From positions 1 to 64,000 of the forward strand of contig MSGZ01000032.1 of assembly GCA_001940925.1 (NCBI GenBank): a stretch of DNA of 64,000 nt. Reading direction: 5' to 3'. Every line of letters starts with the position of its first letter. The first letter of the stretch is position 1. Shown here one piece after another: positions 34,282 through 43,156 of the stretch. The DNA is from Ruminococcus sp. Phil11 (lineage in GTDB: Bacteria; Bacillota; Clostridia; Oscillospirales; Ruminococcaceae). A program made the translations under genes and the position numbers. The notes beneath the pieces are model-generated. The model did not search any database and was not told the origin of the DNA. It saw nothing but the letters and a program-made list of their open reading frames with translations.

Positions 34282-35286
34282 TCAGTTCAGCAGCCTGCTG
34301 CCTGCGGCAAGCATCTGCGAATCCGAAAAGCTGTTGTAAATATATCCGCCGGACGCGCTGCGGCTGACCGTCAGCGTCAGTGCCGTTTTGATCCGGTCGG
34401 TCCCGCCGTCCCCGTTTTTGCGCAGATAGGTGACCTGAATCTGCATGAGGTATGCAGGCAGACCGTCTGTCTCCAGCGTCTGAATCCGGCTGACCTCCGC
34501 CTTCTGCAGCCTGCACCCGTCATAGTGCCGGCGCACCGTCAGCAAATCGGATGATTCCGGATCCAGCATCGTGTCATCCGGCTTATCGCCCAGCGTGAAC
34601 AGGTACCGCAGATAGTACGCGGCACAGTCTCCCAGCCCGGAAAGCGTCTGTGCATCGGGCATTCGGCTGAGCTCCGCGCTGTCAAAATCCATAACCAGCT
34701 TATACAGCCCGACCGGATATTCCTCATAGCGTGCCAGCCATTCGATGCCTGCACGGGTCAGCCTGCACTGACAGCGGTTTGCGCCCTTTGCGGCATCCAG
34801 AATGCCGTCCTTGTATTCCGCGCTGTCCCACGCCTCCGTCATCCAGAGGGTGCCGTCTGCCTTATAAAGATGATAGCAGGTCTTTCCGTTTTCCTGCATC
34901 GTCGCCAGCCAGACGTTCGTGTCCTGCGCATCCGCCGGTGCGATCGACTGATACAGAAACGGCACAAGCAGCTCGCCGTTTGTGCGGATCAGGCCGATCT
35001 TATCAGAGCGGCTGTCTCCCCTCCGGGCAATCAGCACGCTGTCGCTCATGGCACGCAGGAACGCCCATGTCGGCGCGATCAGTTCACGGCCGTTCGCGGT
35101 CCGTGCGCCCCAGTGCCCGTTTTCCTGATACAGCTGGATCGCCTGACTGCCGTTCACGGCGGGCTGTGCCTCAGACGCCGTCTGTCCCCCGCTGCGCCCG
35201 CTCATGCGCAGGCTCGCGATCCCGACGCTCAGGCAGATCACAGCCGCCAGCAGCACCAGGATCAGCAGCTTCAAACGACGGTCCAT
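34282..35286 (-). CDS. Signal-anchored WG-repeat-like protein
   Basis: The 334-residue protein has an N-terminal membrane anchor or signal (about 6-27), a Ser/Gln linker and then WG-repeat-like units (GHWGARTANGRELIAPTWAF, KIGLIRTNGELLVPFLYQSI). A C-terminal region without a known family follows. WG repeats are beta-hairpin modules in extracellular bacterial proteins. It sits between the glycosyltransferase and purE. Confidence 0.75.
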   Translation of the reverse strand: MDRRLKLLILVLLAAVICLSVGIASLRMSGRSGGQTASEAQPAVNGSQAIQLYQENGHWGARTANGRELIAPTWAFLRAMSDSVLIARRGDSRSDKIGLIRTNGELLVPFLYQSIAPADAQDTNVWLATMQENGKTCYHLYKADGTLWMTEAWDSAEYKDGILDAAKGANRCQCRLTRAGIEWLARYEEYPVGLYKLVMDFDSAELSRMPDAQTLSGLGDCAAYYLRYLFTLGDKPDDTMLDPESSDLLTVRRHYDGCRLQKAEVSRIQTLETDGLPAYLMQIQVTYLRKNGDGGTDRIKTALTLTVSRSASGGYIYNSFSDSQMLAAGSRLLN

Positions 35287-35325
35287 ATTCGGCAGTCCTT
35301 TCGCATCCGGTCACTGCGGAAGCAC

Positions 35326-37620
35326 TCAGGAACGCGAGCCGCGGTGATCGCTGTCTTCTTCATCGAAATCCTCTGCGTTTTCATCGTAGGTCGGATCAAG
35401 ATCATCGTCGTAGCCGTCATCGTTCCGATAGGCTTCGTCATCGTAATCGTCATAGTCCGCATCGTCATAGCCTTCATCGAAGCCGTCATCATAGCCGGCC
35501 TCCATGTCGATCTGCCGCTCGATCTCATTTTCGTCAAAGCCGCCCTTGCCGAGCTTGTTGAGCTTCTCCGCGACCGAATAGCGGAAGCTGTCCACGCTGT
35601 TCACCAGCATATACCAGAAATCAATGATCTTATCCTTAAAGCTGCGAGGCGCATTCTCGTCATAGAACGGGTCAAGGTCATCCTCGTAGCCCGCACGGTC
35701 ATACGCGCCGTCATAGGCTTCGTCATCCGCTTCGTCATATTCCGCATCATCCCGCGGATCATCCTCGTAGTCCTCGTCAAAATCAATGCTGTCGTAGTCG
35801 ATCTTGATCTCGAACTTTTCCTTTTTCTTCGGTGCGGGAGCGGGTGCTTCGTCCGGTTCTTCGTCCTCTGCAGCAGCTTCGTCCTCTGCCGCATCATCCG
35901 CAGCAGCTTCGTCCTCCGCTGCATCATCCGCAGCAGTTTCGTCCTCTGCCGTATCCTCTGCTTCGTCCGCCGCCGGAGCTTCTTCCGTCAGCGCCTCGGC
36001 TTCCTCTGCAGATTCCGCTTCATCAGCTTCCTCCGCTCCGGCCTCCGCCGCAGGCTCCTCCGTCAGCGTCCGAACAGGCTCCGGATCCCCGACCGCAGCC
36101 GGCTCATCAGCGATCTGTGCGAGCTGCTCATCGAGTGATGCAAGCCGCTCATTGAGCTGTGCGTCCCAGTCCTGTGCCTTGATGCCATCGTCCGGTGTCC
36201 GGTCGCTGTCATCCCGTGTCTCACGCCGCCCAGCGTCGGCTTGTGCCGGTTCCGCGATGCCATCGACCGGTGATGACTCATTGAGCTGTGCATAGACCTG
36301 TGAGCGGAGCTTCGGTGTGCGGAAGAGCGGTGCATGGATCTGTGGTGACTGCTTCTCATGGCTTGTTTCCTCCTTTTCGGCATCTGCCGCCTCCGGTTCT
36401 TCCACGATCGGAAGGCCGTCGTCGTAGGCAGGCTCCTCGTCCGTGATCGTATCGTTTCCGTCGGTATCGTAGCCGTCGCCGTCGTACTCCGCCTCCGCAG
36501 CGATCACGCGGTCAACGGTCTCATCCTCTTTTTCGCCGTCTGCAAATGCCGCATCGACGATCGCATCAAATTCCTCGTCGGTTTCTTCCTTCAGACGCTT
36601 TGCGGCATCCAGCTTTTCGAGCTTTGCAGCGGTCTCCGCCTCCTCCGGCAGCTCCGCCATGCGGTCGGCGTCCTTCTCAGTCTCCCGCACCAGATAGATC
36701 GGGCGGTGCTTGACCTCCAGATAGGTCTTGCCGAGGTACAGGCCGAGAATGCCCGTGCAGAACACCTGCAGGCCGCCGAAGAACACGACGCAGCAGGTCG
36801 TTGTCGGATAGCCGAGCGGGTCGCCGCCGATCGCAAGCCGCTTGGTGATCGTGAAGATCAGCAAAATCAGGCCGATCAGGCAGGAGACAAAGCCGATGAC
36901 CGCCGTTGCAGTCAGCGGTGCGGTCGAGAAGCCGATGATGCCCTCCAGCGAATACCGGAACAGACCCCAGAAGCTCCACGCGCTCGTACCCGCGGCACGC
37001 TCGACATTTTCATATTCGATATACTTGACGCGGAAACCGACCCACGAGAAAATCCCCTTGGAGAAGCGGTTGTACTCGCTCATGGAGAGCACCGCATCGA
37101 CCATTTGCCGGGTCATGAAACGAAAATCCTGTGCACCGTCCACGATCTCGGTCTGGGAGATCTTGTTCATGATCTTATAGAACAGTCTTGCGAACCACGA
37201 ACGCACCTTGGATTCTCCGGCGCGGCTGACTCTGCGCGTGGTGGCGCAGTCATACTGTCCGCTTCTGACCGCCTCGTACATCTTCGGCAGAAACGCAGGC
37301 GGGTGCTGGAGATCCGCGTCCATGACAACGCAGTAATCGCCTTTCGCATTGGAAAGTCCCGCGTAGATGCCGGCTTCCTTGCCGAAATTGCGCGAGAACG
37401 AGAGATAGCGCACGCGCCTGTCATGCTGTGCGAGTGTGCGCAGCGTTCTGAGCGTGCGGTCCTTGGAGCCGTCGTCAATGAACAGGTATTCAAATTCGGT
37501 TTCCGGATATTTGGCCTGCATCTCCGCGGAGACCTTCATGATCTCCTTGTAGAACATCGGCAGGACCTCCTGCTCATTGTAACACGGTACGATGACGGAT
37601 ATCAGTTTCTTGTCTTCCAC
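35326..37620 (-). CDS. Family 2 glycosyltransferase with two membrane segments and long acidic tail
   Basis: The GTG at 37620 is chosen because AGGAGG lies 7 nt before it. Residues 1-230 are a GT2 domain of the polyprenyl-phosphate (DpmA/GtrB-like) type: ISVIVPCYNEQEVLP, FIDDGSKDRT and the metal-binding VMDADLQHPP. Two membrane segments follow (about 235-300). The remaining 450 or so residues are Asp/Glu/Ala-rich and low-complexity, with imperfect repeats of AAEDEAAADDA and a YDDGFDEGYDDADYDDYDD end. One less acidic helical island contains FKDKIIDFWYMLVNSVDSFRYSV. Such a tail is far outside the usual 310-350 residue length. It heads the purine directon. Confidence 0.88.
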   Translation of the reverse strand: MEDKKLISVIVPCYNEQEVLPMFYKEIMKVSAEMQAKYPETEFEYLFIDDGSKDRTLRTLRTLAQHDRRVRYLSFSRNFGKEAGIYAGLSNAKGDYCVVMDADLQHPPAFLPKMYEAVRSGQYDCATTRRVSRAGESKVRSWFARLFYKIMNKISQTEIVDGAQDFRFMTRQMVDAVLSMSEYNRFSKGIFSWVGFRVKYIEYENVERAAGTSAWSFWGLFRYSLEGIIGFSTAPLTATAVIGFVSCLIGLILLIFTITKRLAIGGDPLGYPTTTCCVVFFGGLQVFCTGILGLYLGKTYLEVKHRPIYLVRETEKDADRMAELPEEAETAAKLEKLDAAKRLKEETDEEFDAIVDAAFADGEKEDETVDRVIAAEAEYDGDGYDTDGNDTITDEEPAYDDGLPIVEEPEAADAEKEETSHEKQSPQIHAPLFRTPKLRSQVYAQLNESSPVDGIAEPAQADAGRRETRDDSDRTPDDGIKAQDWDAQLNERLASLDEQLAQIADEPAAVGDPEPVRTLTEEPAAEAGAEEADEAESAEEAEALTEEAPAADEAEDTAEDETAADDAAEDEAAADDAAEDEAAAEDEEPDEAPAPAPKKKEKFEIKIDYDSIDFDEDYEDDPRDDAEYDEADDEAYDGAYDRAGYEDDLDPFYDENAPRSFKDKIIDFWYMLVNSVDSFRYSVAEKLNKLGKGGFDENEIERQIDMEAGYDDGFDEGYDDADYDDYDDEAYRNDDGYDDDLDPTYDENAEDFDEEDSDHRGSRS
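35870..35960. repeat. 30-bp tandem repeat inside the glycosyltransferase tail
   Basis: About three imperfect 30-bp units built from GCAGCTTCGTCCTC and GCATCATCC lie in frame and encode the Ala/Asp/Glu repeat of the acidic tail. The block is coding, so it is a repeat within a gene and not a CRISPR. Confidence 0.75.
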
Positions 37621-37688
37621 TTGCGTTCCTCCTGACCCGTGCCGCTGTATGTACGGCATCGGCGTTTTCGCATAATCATACACCATAT

Positions 37689-37717
37689 ATTATAACGCAT
37701 ACGGACGAAAAAAGCAA
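37689..37717 (-). promoter_or_regulatory. Promoter of the glycosyltransferase-purine directon
   Basis: On the minus strand TTGCTT (37717-37712) and TATAAT (37694-37689) are 17 bp apart, about 70 bp before the GTG start. No equally clear promoter was seen between this site and purD. Confidence 0.75.
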
Positions 37718-37878
37718 GAGAAATTAGAAGAAAAAAGCAAGTTGCGGATGTGATTTCTTCTGCGGTGCAAATATTTGGCAATAGCATATAAAAAAGCGGG
37801 CATTGAGCACACAGTGTGCTCCCGGTCGCCCGCGGTTCCCTTCTCCGCATCCGCAGATCAGATCCTTTTTAACAAAAT

Positions 37879-37909
37879 AACGGGAACCTGCCCCGAAGGA
37901 CAGGCTCCC
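37879..37909 (-). terminator. Terminator of the ROK regulator gene
   Basis: Stem CGGGA.CCTG/CAGG.TCCCG with one mismatch; on the minus strand it is followed by a T-rich run (TTATTTTGTT). It lies 27 bp after the ROK stop codon. Confidence 0.7.
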
Positions 37910-37935
37910 GCCGAAAAAGAGTGTGGTATGAAAGC

Positions 37936-39126
37936 TTAGTTTGCAGTCTCGCCCGGGAGCATGCCGCCCATTTCATAGAACTGACGCTCAATGGTCAGAG
38001 CGGAGCCCGCGAGGAAGCTGTTTTCGCCGTCGATGCAGCTGTAGGTCAGCTCGACGGGTCTGTTGCTGCCGAGCTCAGCGAGCTTGTCGCAGATCAGCTT
38101 GTAGATCTGCTCGCTGAATTTGAATCCGTGCATGACCACGCGGCGGACATGGTGGCCGGTCGTGGTGTTGTACATCAGGAAGCAGAACTGGTCTGCGTAG
38201 GTGTTCACGAGCTTGACGATCTCCTTGTCGCCTGCCGCGTATGCCTCATTGATATCCGCAGCGGTCATGGGCTTCTTCTTCAGTGCGGATGCCTTCCGCA
38301 GCAGTGCCGGGCGGGTGATCTCCGCATAGACAGAACCGTCCGGATAGCCCTCGCACTTTTCACCGCCGATCTTGACGATCATATGGCTGACCGAATCGGA
38401 ATCCGCGAGGAAACCGCCGAGCAGCTCCTGACCGACGACCGCGACGGAGTTATACGCCTGACCGGAATACAGCATGAGCTGGTTGGCACTCTTCGGGTTC
38501 GTATAGTCGATATTTGCGAGTGCATAGAGATTAATCGCGCTGTCAGCAAGCACCGGGATGCTCAGTTCCATTTCGAGCAGATACACGAGCTTTTCAAAGG
38601 TGATGACCGGACCCTTGAGCTCGCCGCGGAGCTGCTCCCAGCGTGCGGGGATGACGCCGATGCCGAGGCCGAGCATCTGCTTGGTGCTCAGGGAATGCTT
38701 CTTCATCAGTTCGCGGCAGCTGGAAACGATGAACGAGATGATCTCATCCGGCGCGGTGTCGTCGCTGATCTCCTGATACTTGTGGTCGATCGGCTCGTTC
38801 GCGAGGTTCGCAAGACCCACGCTGATGTCATTCTCATTGATCGCGGCACCGAGGACATACTTGAATGTCGGGTTGATGCGGATCATGGTCTTTTTTCTGC
38901 CCTTCTTCTTCGGAGCACTGAGATCCTCCGGAAGCGGACCGTTCATGTCCTCCAGAATGTTCTGGGTGATCATCTGGTTGGTGATGATCGTGACGGCCGC
39001 ACGGGTCAGGGAAAGCTGTGCTGCGATGTCCACGCGGGCGAGCATTCCCGCCTGACGGATCGCGAGCAGAATCTGCTTTCTGTTTCTGCGCTTGAGATCG
39101 AGTTTGCTGATACCTTTGGTTTCCAT
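37936..39126 (-). CDS. ROK-family transcriptional regulator
   Basis: The 396-residue protein has an N-terminal winged helix-turn-helix (ILLAIRQAGMLARVDIAAQLSLTRAAVTIITNQMI) and a ROK sugar-binding-like domain (YVLGAAINENDISVGLAN onward), as in NagC/XylR repressors. The ATP-binding DLGGT and zinc CxCGxxGC motifs of sugar kinases are missing, fitting a pure regulator. The ATG at 39126 has GGAGG upstream; a TTG two codons earlier is possible. Phased repeats upstream may be its own operator. Confidence 0.88.
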   Translation of the reverse strand: METKGISKLDLKRRNRKQILLAIRQAGMLARVDIAAQLSLTRAAVTIITNQMITQNILEDMNGPLPEDLSAPKKKGRKKTMIRINPTFKYVLGAAINENDISVGLANLANEPIDHKYQEISDDTAPDEIISFIVSSCRELMKKHSLSTKQMLGLGIGVIPARWEQLRGELKGPVITFEKLVYLLEMELSIPVLADSAINLYALANIDYTNPKSANQLMLYSGQAYNSVAVVGQELLGGFLADSDSVSHMIVKIGGEKCEGYPDGSVYAEITRPALLRKASALKKKPMTAADINEAYAAGDKEIVKLVNTYADQFCFLMYNTTTGHHVRRVVMHGFKFSEQIYKLICDKLAELGSNRPVELTYSCIDGENSFLAGSALTIERQFYEMGGMLPGETAN

Positions 39127-39260
39127 ATACAAGTTCCTCCTCCGTATTTCAGCGATTCAGAGCGCGCCGATTTGGTACAGATTCCGGCGTGATCTTGAAC
39201 GAATCGCGAAAAAGCATATACATACAAGACTTTTTTACATTTACAATTATAAATTAGAAA

Positions 39261-39288
39261 TGTGAGCGTTCTGTGAACAAAGTGTGAA
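39261..39288 (-). promoter_or_regulatory. Three 11-bp phased TGTGA repeats, possible operator
   Basis: TGTGAG, TGTGAA and TGTGAA begin at 39261, 39272 and 39283, exactly 11 bp apart, in an AT-rich region 135-160 bp upstream of the ROK regulator. Minus-strand TATAAT-like sequence lies close by (39246-39251). One helical turn spacing suggests a protein-binding array. Confidence 0.5.
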
Positions 39289-39373
39289 TATTCTGTAAAA
39301 AGCAAAATCACAAACAATTATTTTTCTAGGAAATGAGCGCGTTTTTCAATATAATCCAAATTCCCACGCATGA

Positions 39374-42058
39374 TTATACCAATAGCTTTCCGATCACGCA
39401 GGCCGCGACCGGCAGCAGATAGATCAGCAGCAGAATCATGCAGAAGCCGATCCGGAGCAGCCTTTCGCCGCACCGGTATGCCGCCCTGCAGAGCGGTGCC
39501 GGGATCCGTCTGCGCATGAGCAGAAACAGCAGAAATCCGAGGAGCCCCGCAAGCCCCAGCAGAATGCCGGCGTTCAGCCCGCGCACATGAAAGCGCACGG
39601 TCACGCGGCTTGTTCCCGCCGGAACGCGGACAGCTGCCTGACAGGTGTTTACGCGGTAAACCGATGCCGCTTCTCCGTTGACCTCCGCGGTCAGCCCTTC
39701 ATTATAGCCCGCCGAAAGGATCAGCGTCTGCGGTCTGTCGGTTTCGCACTCCGCCGTATAAACGCCTTTCTGATACTGTAAAACCGTTCCGCTGACATGC
39801 TGCATTGCTTCTGCCAGACGGTCGGTCTGCATCCCGAAGAGTCCGAAGCTCTCACAGGTGACATTTTTGTGCAGGATGATGCTGACGAGGGTATAGCCCT
39901 CGCAGGTGCCGAGATAAACGAGCCCGTTGCGGTTGTTCTCCGGGTGCTCGTTCTGCACGGACACGCCGTTCAGAACGATGTCGCAGGCATCGCTGTTCGG
40001 GTCATTCAGACTGGTGCCTCTGTCCGAATACAGATCAAAGTAAAGCGCCTGCGGTTCCCTGAGGAAAAACGAGTAGCTGATAAGGCCGTCCGTTTCCGGG
40101 TCGGCAAGTGTACAGACTGTCTCCGTCTCCGAGGAACTGACCGACACACCGCGGAGCACAGAGGGCCGATACGGGATGACGGCGTCCGCAGCACCGAGGT
40201 ACTGCTCTGCGAGATACTGCTGCACGGCGCATCTGCTTCCCGTTTCGGGCAGCTCCGCGATCGCTTCCGGTTCCGCATCGGTCAGAAGCGCGGAAGGCAT
40301 CGTCATGCTGCTTTTCCCGACAGAAAACACACCGGCTGAACCGATCGTTTCGATCCACGGCGGAAAGTCGTACTCCGTGCCGAGCTCATACCGGATATTC
40401 CAGAGCGCGTCCGAAAGGAATGTTCCGCCGGTCGAGGGGACCTCAAGCCAGTAAGAGCTGTAGCCAAACCGCTTCATGCCCCGCAGGTAATCGGCGCGCG
40501 TGAACGAGGTATAATGTGCAGTCGTCGGATAGCCGATCGCCCCGAGCATGTTCGCGTGGACATATTTCCGGGAAGCCTTCAGCCTGGCTGCCGGCTCCTC
40601 CGGCGTAAAGAGCTCCGCTGCTGCGGTCGTCTGCGAATAAAGCTGACCGTCGTTTGCGGCTCTGCCGAAATAGGAATCGTAGTTCAGCGCAAATTCCAGC
40701 AGGAACAGCACCGCAAGAAATCCGGTGCAGCCGCGCAGGGAAAACCGCCGCTGCCGGTAGCTGACGATGCCGCAGGAATAGAGCAGCGTCATCAGGAAAA
40801 ACCAGATCAGCATACAGAGCGCGTGCTCCGGGCTGACCCACAGGCTGTCCAGATAGGAGCGCAGATACTCCCCCGCAAATCTGCGGAGCAGATATGCAGT
40901 CACGGCCGCCGCAAGAATGCCGGAAAACGGCAGGAGCGGATGCGCTGTCCGGCGTCTGCCCTCCGTGAGACATGCGTCGTCCGAAAGCTGTTCGCCGGCA
41001 TAGGTCAGCATCAGCAGGATCGGGAACATGCCCCAGCGCAGCGGAAATGCCTGATAGCTGCCGCCGTGCCACATCCGGTTGACCGGATCCAGCAAAACAG
41101 CCGCTGCCATCAGCAGAAAGAGCCGTCTGTCACGCTGCCGCGCTCTGCTGCAAGGCTTCATCGGCAGAAAGAGCATCGGCAGCATTGCAAAGCCGATGCA
41201 TGTCGCGCCGAGCACGCAGATCCTGTCCGGAAGATGATGAAACAGCACCGGCTTCATCAGATCCCTGAGCAGCTTGCCGCTCCGCCCGGACTGCATGATC
41301 TGCAGGATGCAGGGCAGCCAGACAAATGCGGTCAGGCACGCAGAGAGGATGCTCGCACCCCAGAAATGCGCCGACACCTTCCCGCGCCGTTCCTCCGGCA
41401 CCGTGTACCGCACCGAAAGTGCCGTATAGATCAGCACGAACAGCACGACCATGTAGCCGAGATAAAAGCACAGGATCATCACGGCGGAAAGCACCGCCGC
41501 ATAGGGCAGCGCCTTCCCGGTCTGCAGCAGATGCCGCACCGCATAGAGCAGCAGCGGCGTCATCAGCATAATATCGAGCCACATCAGGTTCTGATAATAG
41601 AACAGACCGTAGCCGGAGCAGCCGTACATCACGGCCAGCAGAAGCTGCATCGGACAGGGCAGGCGGCGGATGCGGTACTGCAGCCAGAAGGCCGCCGTTC
41701 CCGCGGATAACGCCAGCTTGACCATGACCAGCAGCACCACGAGCCTGTCTGCGGGCAGATCGGTCACCAGAACGAGCAAGGAAAGCGGATTGCTGAGAAA
41801 AAAGAAGAAGATCCCGTAAAACTGCATGCCGCCTGCATCCAGTACGGAATAGCCGAGCCCTTCACCGCTGAGCAGCTGCCGCTTCAGCTGCAGAAGCAGC
41901 GGAACTGCCTGCTGCTCCATGTCGCACCATGTCACGGTATTGCCGCCGCACGGAAATATCCCGTAAAGCGCATTAAAACCGAGAAACATGACAAATACGG
42001 TCAGGCAGGAGAGCAGCGGAATTACGGTTGTTCTCCGGCGCGTCTGATTGATTCTCAT
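39374..42058 (-). CDS. YfhO-family membrane protein
   Basis: The protein of about 894 residues has a dozen or more membrane segments and two soluble regions. It begins with FLGFNALYGIFPCGGNTVTW and the LLLQLKRQLLSGEGLGYSVLDAGGM loop typical of YfhO proteins (GT-C-like fold, implicated in glycosylation of teichoic or lipoteichoic polymers in Bacillota). The C-terminal domain contains LILSAGYNEGLTAEVNGE, as in the family. The start is ambiguous: ATG 42058 has GTGAAGGG directly before it, whereas ATG 42091 would be nearly leaderless. Confidence 0.87.
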   Translation of the reverse strand: MRINQTRRRTTVIPLLSCLTVFVMFLGFNALYGIFPCGGNTVTWCDMEQQAVPLLLQLKRQLLSGEGLGYSVLDAGGMQFYGIFFFFLSNPLSLLVLVTDLPADRLVVLLVMVKLALSAGTAAFWLQYRIRRLPCPMQLLLAVMYGCSGYGLFYYQNLMWLDIMLMTPLLLYAVRHLLQTGKALPYAAVLSAVMILCFYLGYMVVLFVLIYTALSVRYTVPEERRGKVSAHFWGASILSACLTAFVWLPCILQIMQSGRSGKLLRDLMKPVLFHHLPDRICVLGATCIGFAMLPMLFLPMKPCSRARQRDRRLFLLMAAAVLLDPVNRMWHGGSYQAFPLRWGMFPILLMLTYAGEQLSDDACLTEGRRRTAHPLLPFSGILAAAVTAYLLRRFAGEYLRSYLDSLWVSPEHALCMLIWFFLMTLLYSCGIVSYRQRRFSLRGCTGFLAVLFLLEFALNYDSYFGRAANDGQLYSQTTAAAELFTPEEPAARLKASRKYVHANMLGAIGYPTTAHYTSFTRADYLRGMKRFGYSSYWLEVPSTGGTFLSDALWNIRYELGTEYDFPPWIETIGSAGVFSVGKSSMTMPSALLTDAEPEAIAELPETGSRCAVQQYLAEQYLGAADAVIPYRPSVLRGVSVSSSETETVCTLADPETDGLISYSFFLREPQALYFDLYSDRGTSLNDPNSDACDIVLNGVSVQNEHPENNRNGLVYLGTCEGYTLVSIILHKNVTCESFGLFGMQTDRLAEAMQHVSGTVLQYQKGVYTAECETDRPQTLILSAGYNEGLTAEVNGEAASVYRVNTCQAAVRVPAGTSRVTVRFHVRGLNAGILLGLAGLLGFLLFLLMRRRIPAPLCRAAYRCGERLLRIGFCMILLLIYLLPVAACVIGKLLV

Positions 42059-42096
42059 CCCTTCACCACTGATTCTTTGTTCATTTACCATTGCAT

Positions 42097-42125
42097 ATCA
42101 TAACATATTCAACATGAAAAAACAA
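42097..42125 (-). promoter_or_regulatory. Promoter of the YfhO gene
   Basis: On the minus strand TTGTTT (42125-42120) and TATGAT (42102-42097) with 17-bp spacing, about 40 bp before the ATG at 42058. Confidence 0.65.
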
Positions 42126-42180
42126 GCGGCTTCATAAAATCTTCATGTTTTCTATAATAACATTCAGAATTCACGCAGAA

Positions 42181-42918
42181 TCAGCGCAGATCCGGATGTA
42201 CATATCGTTTTCTTCCGACAGACTTTTCGCCGTATTCGATCGCGCCCGCGGGACAGCGGTTCAGGCAGCCTGTGCACATCGCGCAGGTCGCCTTGATCCA
42301 GACCGGCCTGCCGTTCTCCATGCGGATCGCCTCCTCCGGACAGCGTTTTGCACAGAGCCCGCAGCCGGTGCAGCTATCCTCCGCACGGAACGGCACCGTT
42401 GAGCTGGATTTCCGCAGCAGCGGCTGAAACGCCGTCGCGAGCAGTCCGCCGCGTACCGGACGCACCGGATACTTTTTCAGCTTCTCTCTGAGTTCTGCAA
42501 AGCGCACATCTGCTTTCCGGAACAGCTCCTGCTGCTTGTCCTCCGAAGGTGCAGGCGAATAGGTGATCGCATTGTTCGGCATCCGGACAAAGGTTGCATA
42601 ATGCAGCCGGATGCCGCGCTCCGCGAGCTCATGCCGGAGCAGTCCCGCGGCAAAGCTGACCACGCCGCCGCAGGTTATGACCGCAAAACAGTACAGCTGT
42701 CCCTTGACGTCCAGATTCCGCACGAAATCCAGCACGGGCTTGCCGACCGTCGAGCAGTATTCCGGGAAAACAATGCCGAGACGCTCGCGTCTTTTGAAGG
42801 TATAGCTGTATGCTTTGGTCTTGTTTACCTCCGCGATGCTGATAATCTGCTCGCCTTCTTCCGCAAGTGCCTTTGCTGCCGCGAGGGAATTTCCGGTTCC
42901 GGTAAAATAAAATATCAT
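42181..42918 (-). CDS. EFR1-type ferredoxin-flavodoxin protein
   Basis: The ATG at 42918 is preceded by GAAAGGAAA. The 245-residue protein has an N-terminal flavodoxin-like fold with the FMN loop FTGTGNS, and two [4Fe-4S] motifs near the end, CTGCGLCAKRCP and CAMCTGCLNRCP. This fusion is the EFR1 ferredoxin family, common in anaerobes and thought to transfer electrons between flavin and Fe-S partners. The partner is unknown. It has its own promoter and is divergent from the membrane-protein trio. Confidence 0.9.
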   Translation of the reverse strand: MIFYFTGTGNSLAAAKALAEEGEQIISIAEVNKTKAYSYTFKRRERLGIVFPEYCSTVGKPVLDFVRNLDVKGQLYCFAVITCGGVVSFAAGLLRHELAERGIRLHYATFVRMPNNAITYSPAPSEDKQQELFRKADVRFAELREKLKKYPVRPVRGGLLATAFQPLLRKSSSTVPFRAEDSCTGCGLCAKRCPEEAIRMENGRPVWIKATCAMCTGCLNRCPAGAIEYGEKSVGRKRYVHPDLR

Positions 42919-42964
42919 ATTCTTTTTTCCTTTCATTTGATGTTTTTGCAAGGCTGCAACAATC

Positions 42965-42993
42965 ATTATAGCACGATTCGGTCTGTATTACAA
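42965..42993 (-). promoter_or_regulatory. Promoter of the EFR1 gene
   Basis: On the minus strand TTGTAA (42993-42988) and TATAAT (42970-42965), 17 bp apart. Confidence 0.85.
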
Positions 42994-43044
42994 TGAAAAT
43001 CCTGTGAAAACGCTGTGCGCGGCGGAAAAAATCTCCCTGCGGGA

Positions 43045-43073
43045 TTTACATTTATGAAAAAGTGTGGTATAAT
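43045..43073 (+). promoter_or_regulatory. Promoter of the membrane-protein trio
   Basis: TTTACA (43045-43050) and TATAAT (43068-43073), 17 bp apart on the plus strand. It is the nearest promoter to 43157 and probably serves the following three genes and perhaps comM. Confidence 0.85.
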
Positions 43074-43156
43074 AGAATGGAATATCTATGTATACCGGAA
43101 CGGTATGCATACCGGTACATCATATACCTGCTTTCAGCGAAAGGAGCGTGATACGC

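Noticed and set aside
35870..35960. Possible CRISPR or non-coding tandem repeat
   Set aside because: The units are contiguous without spacers and in frame with the glycosyltransferase acidic tail, so it is a coding repeat.
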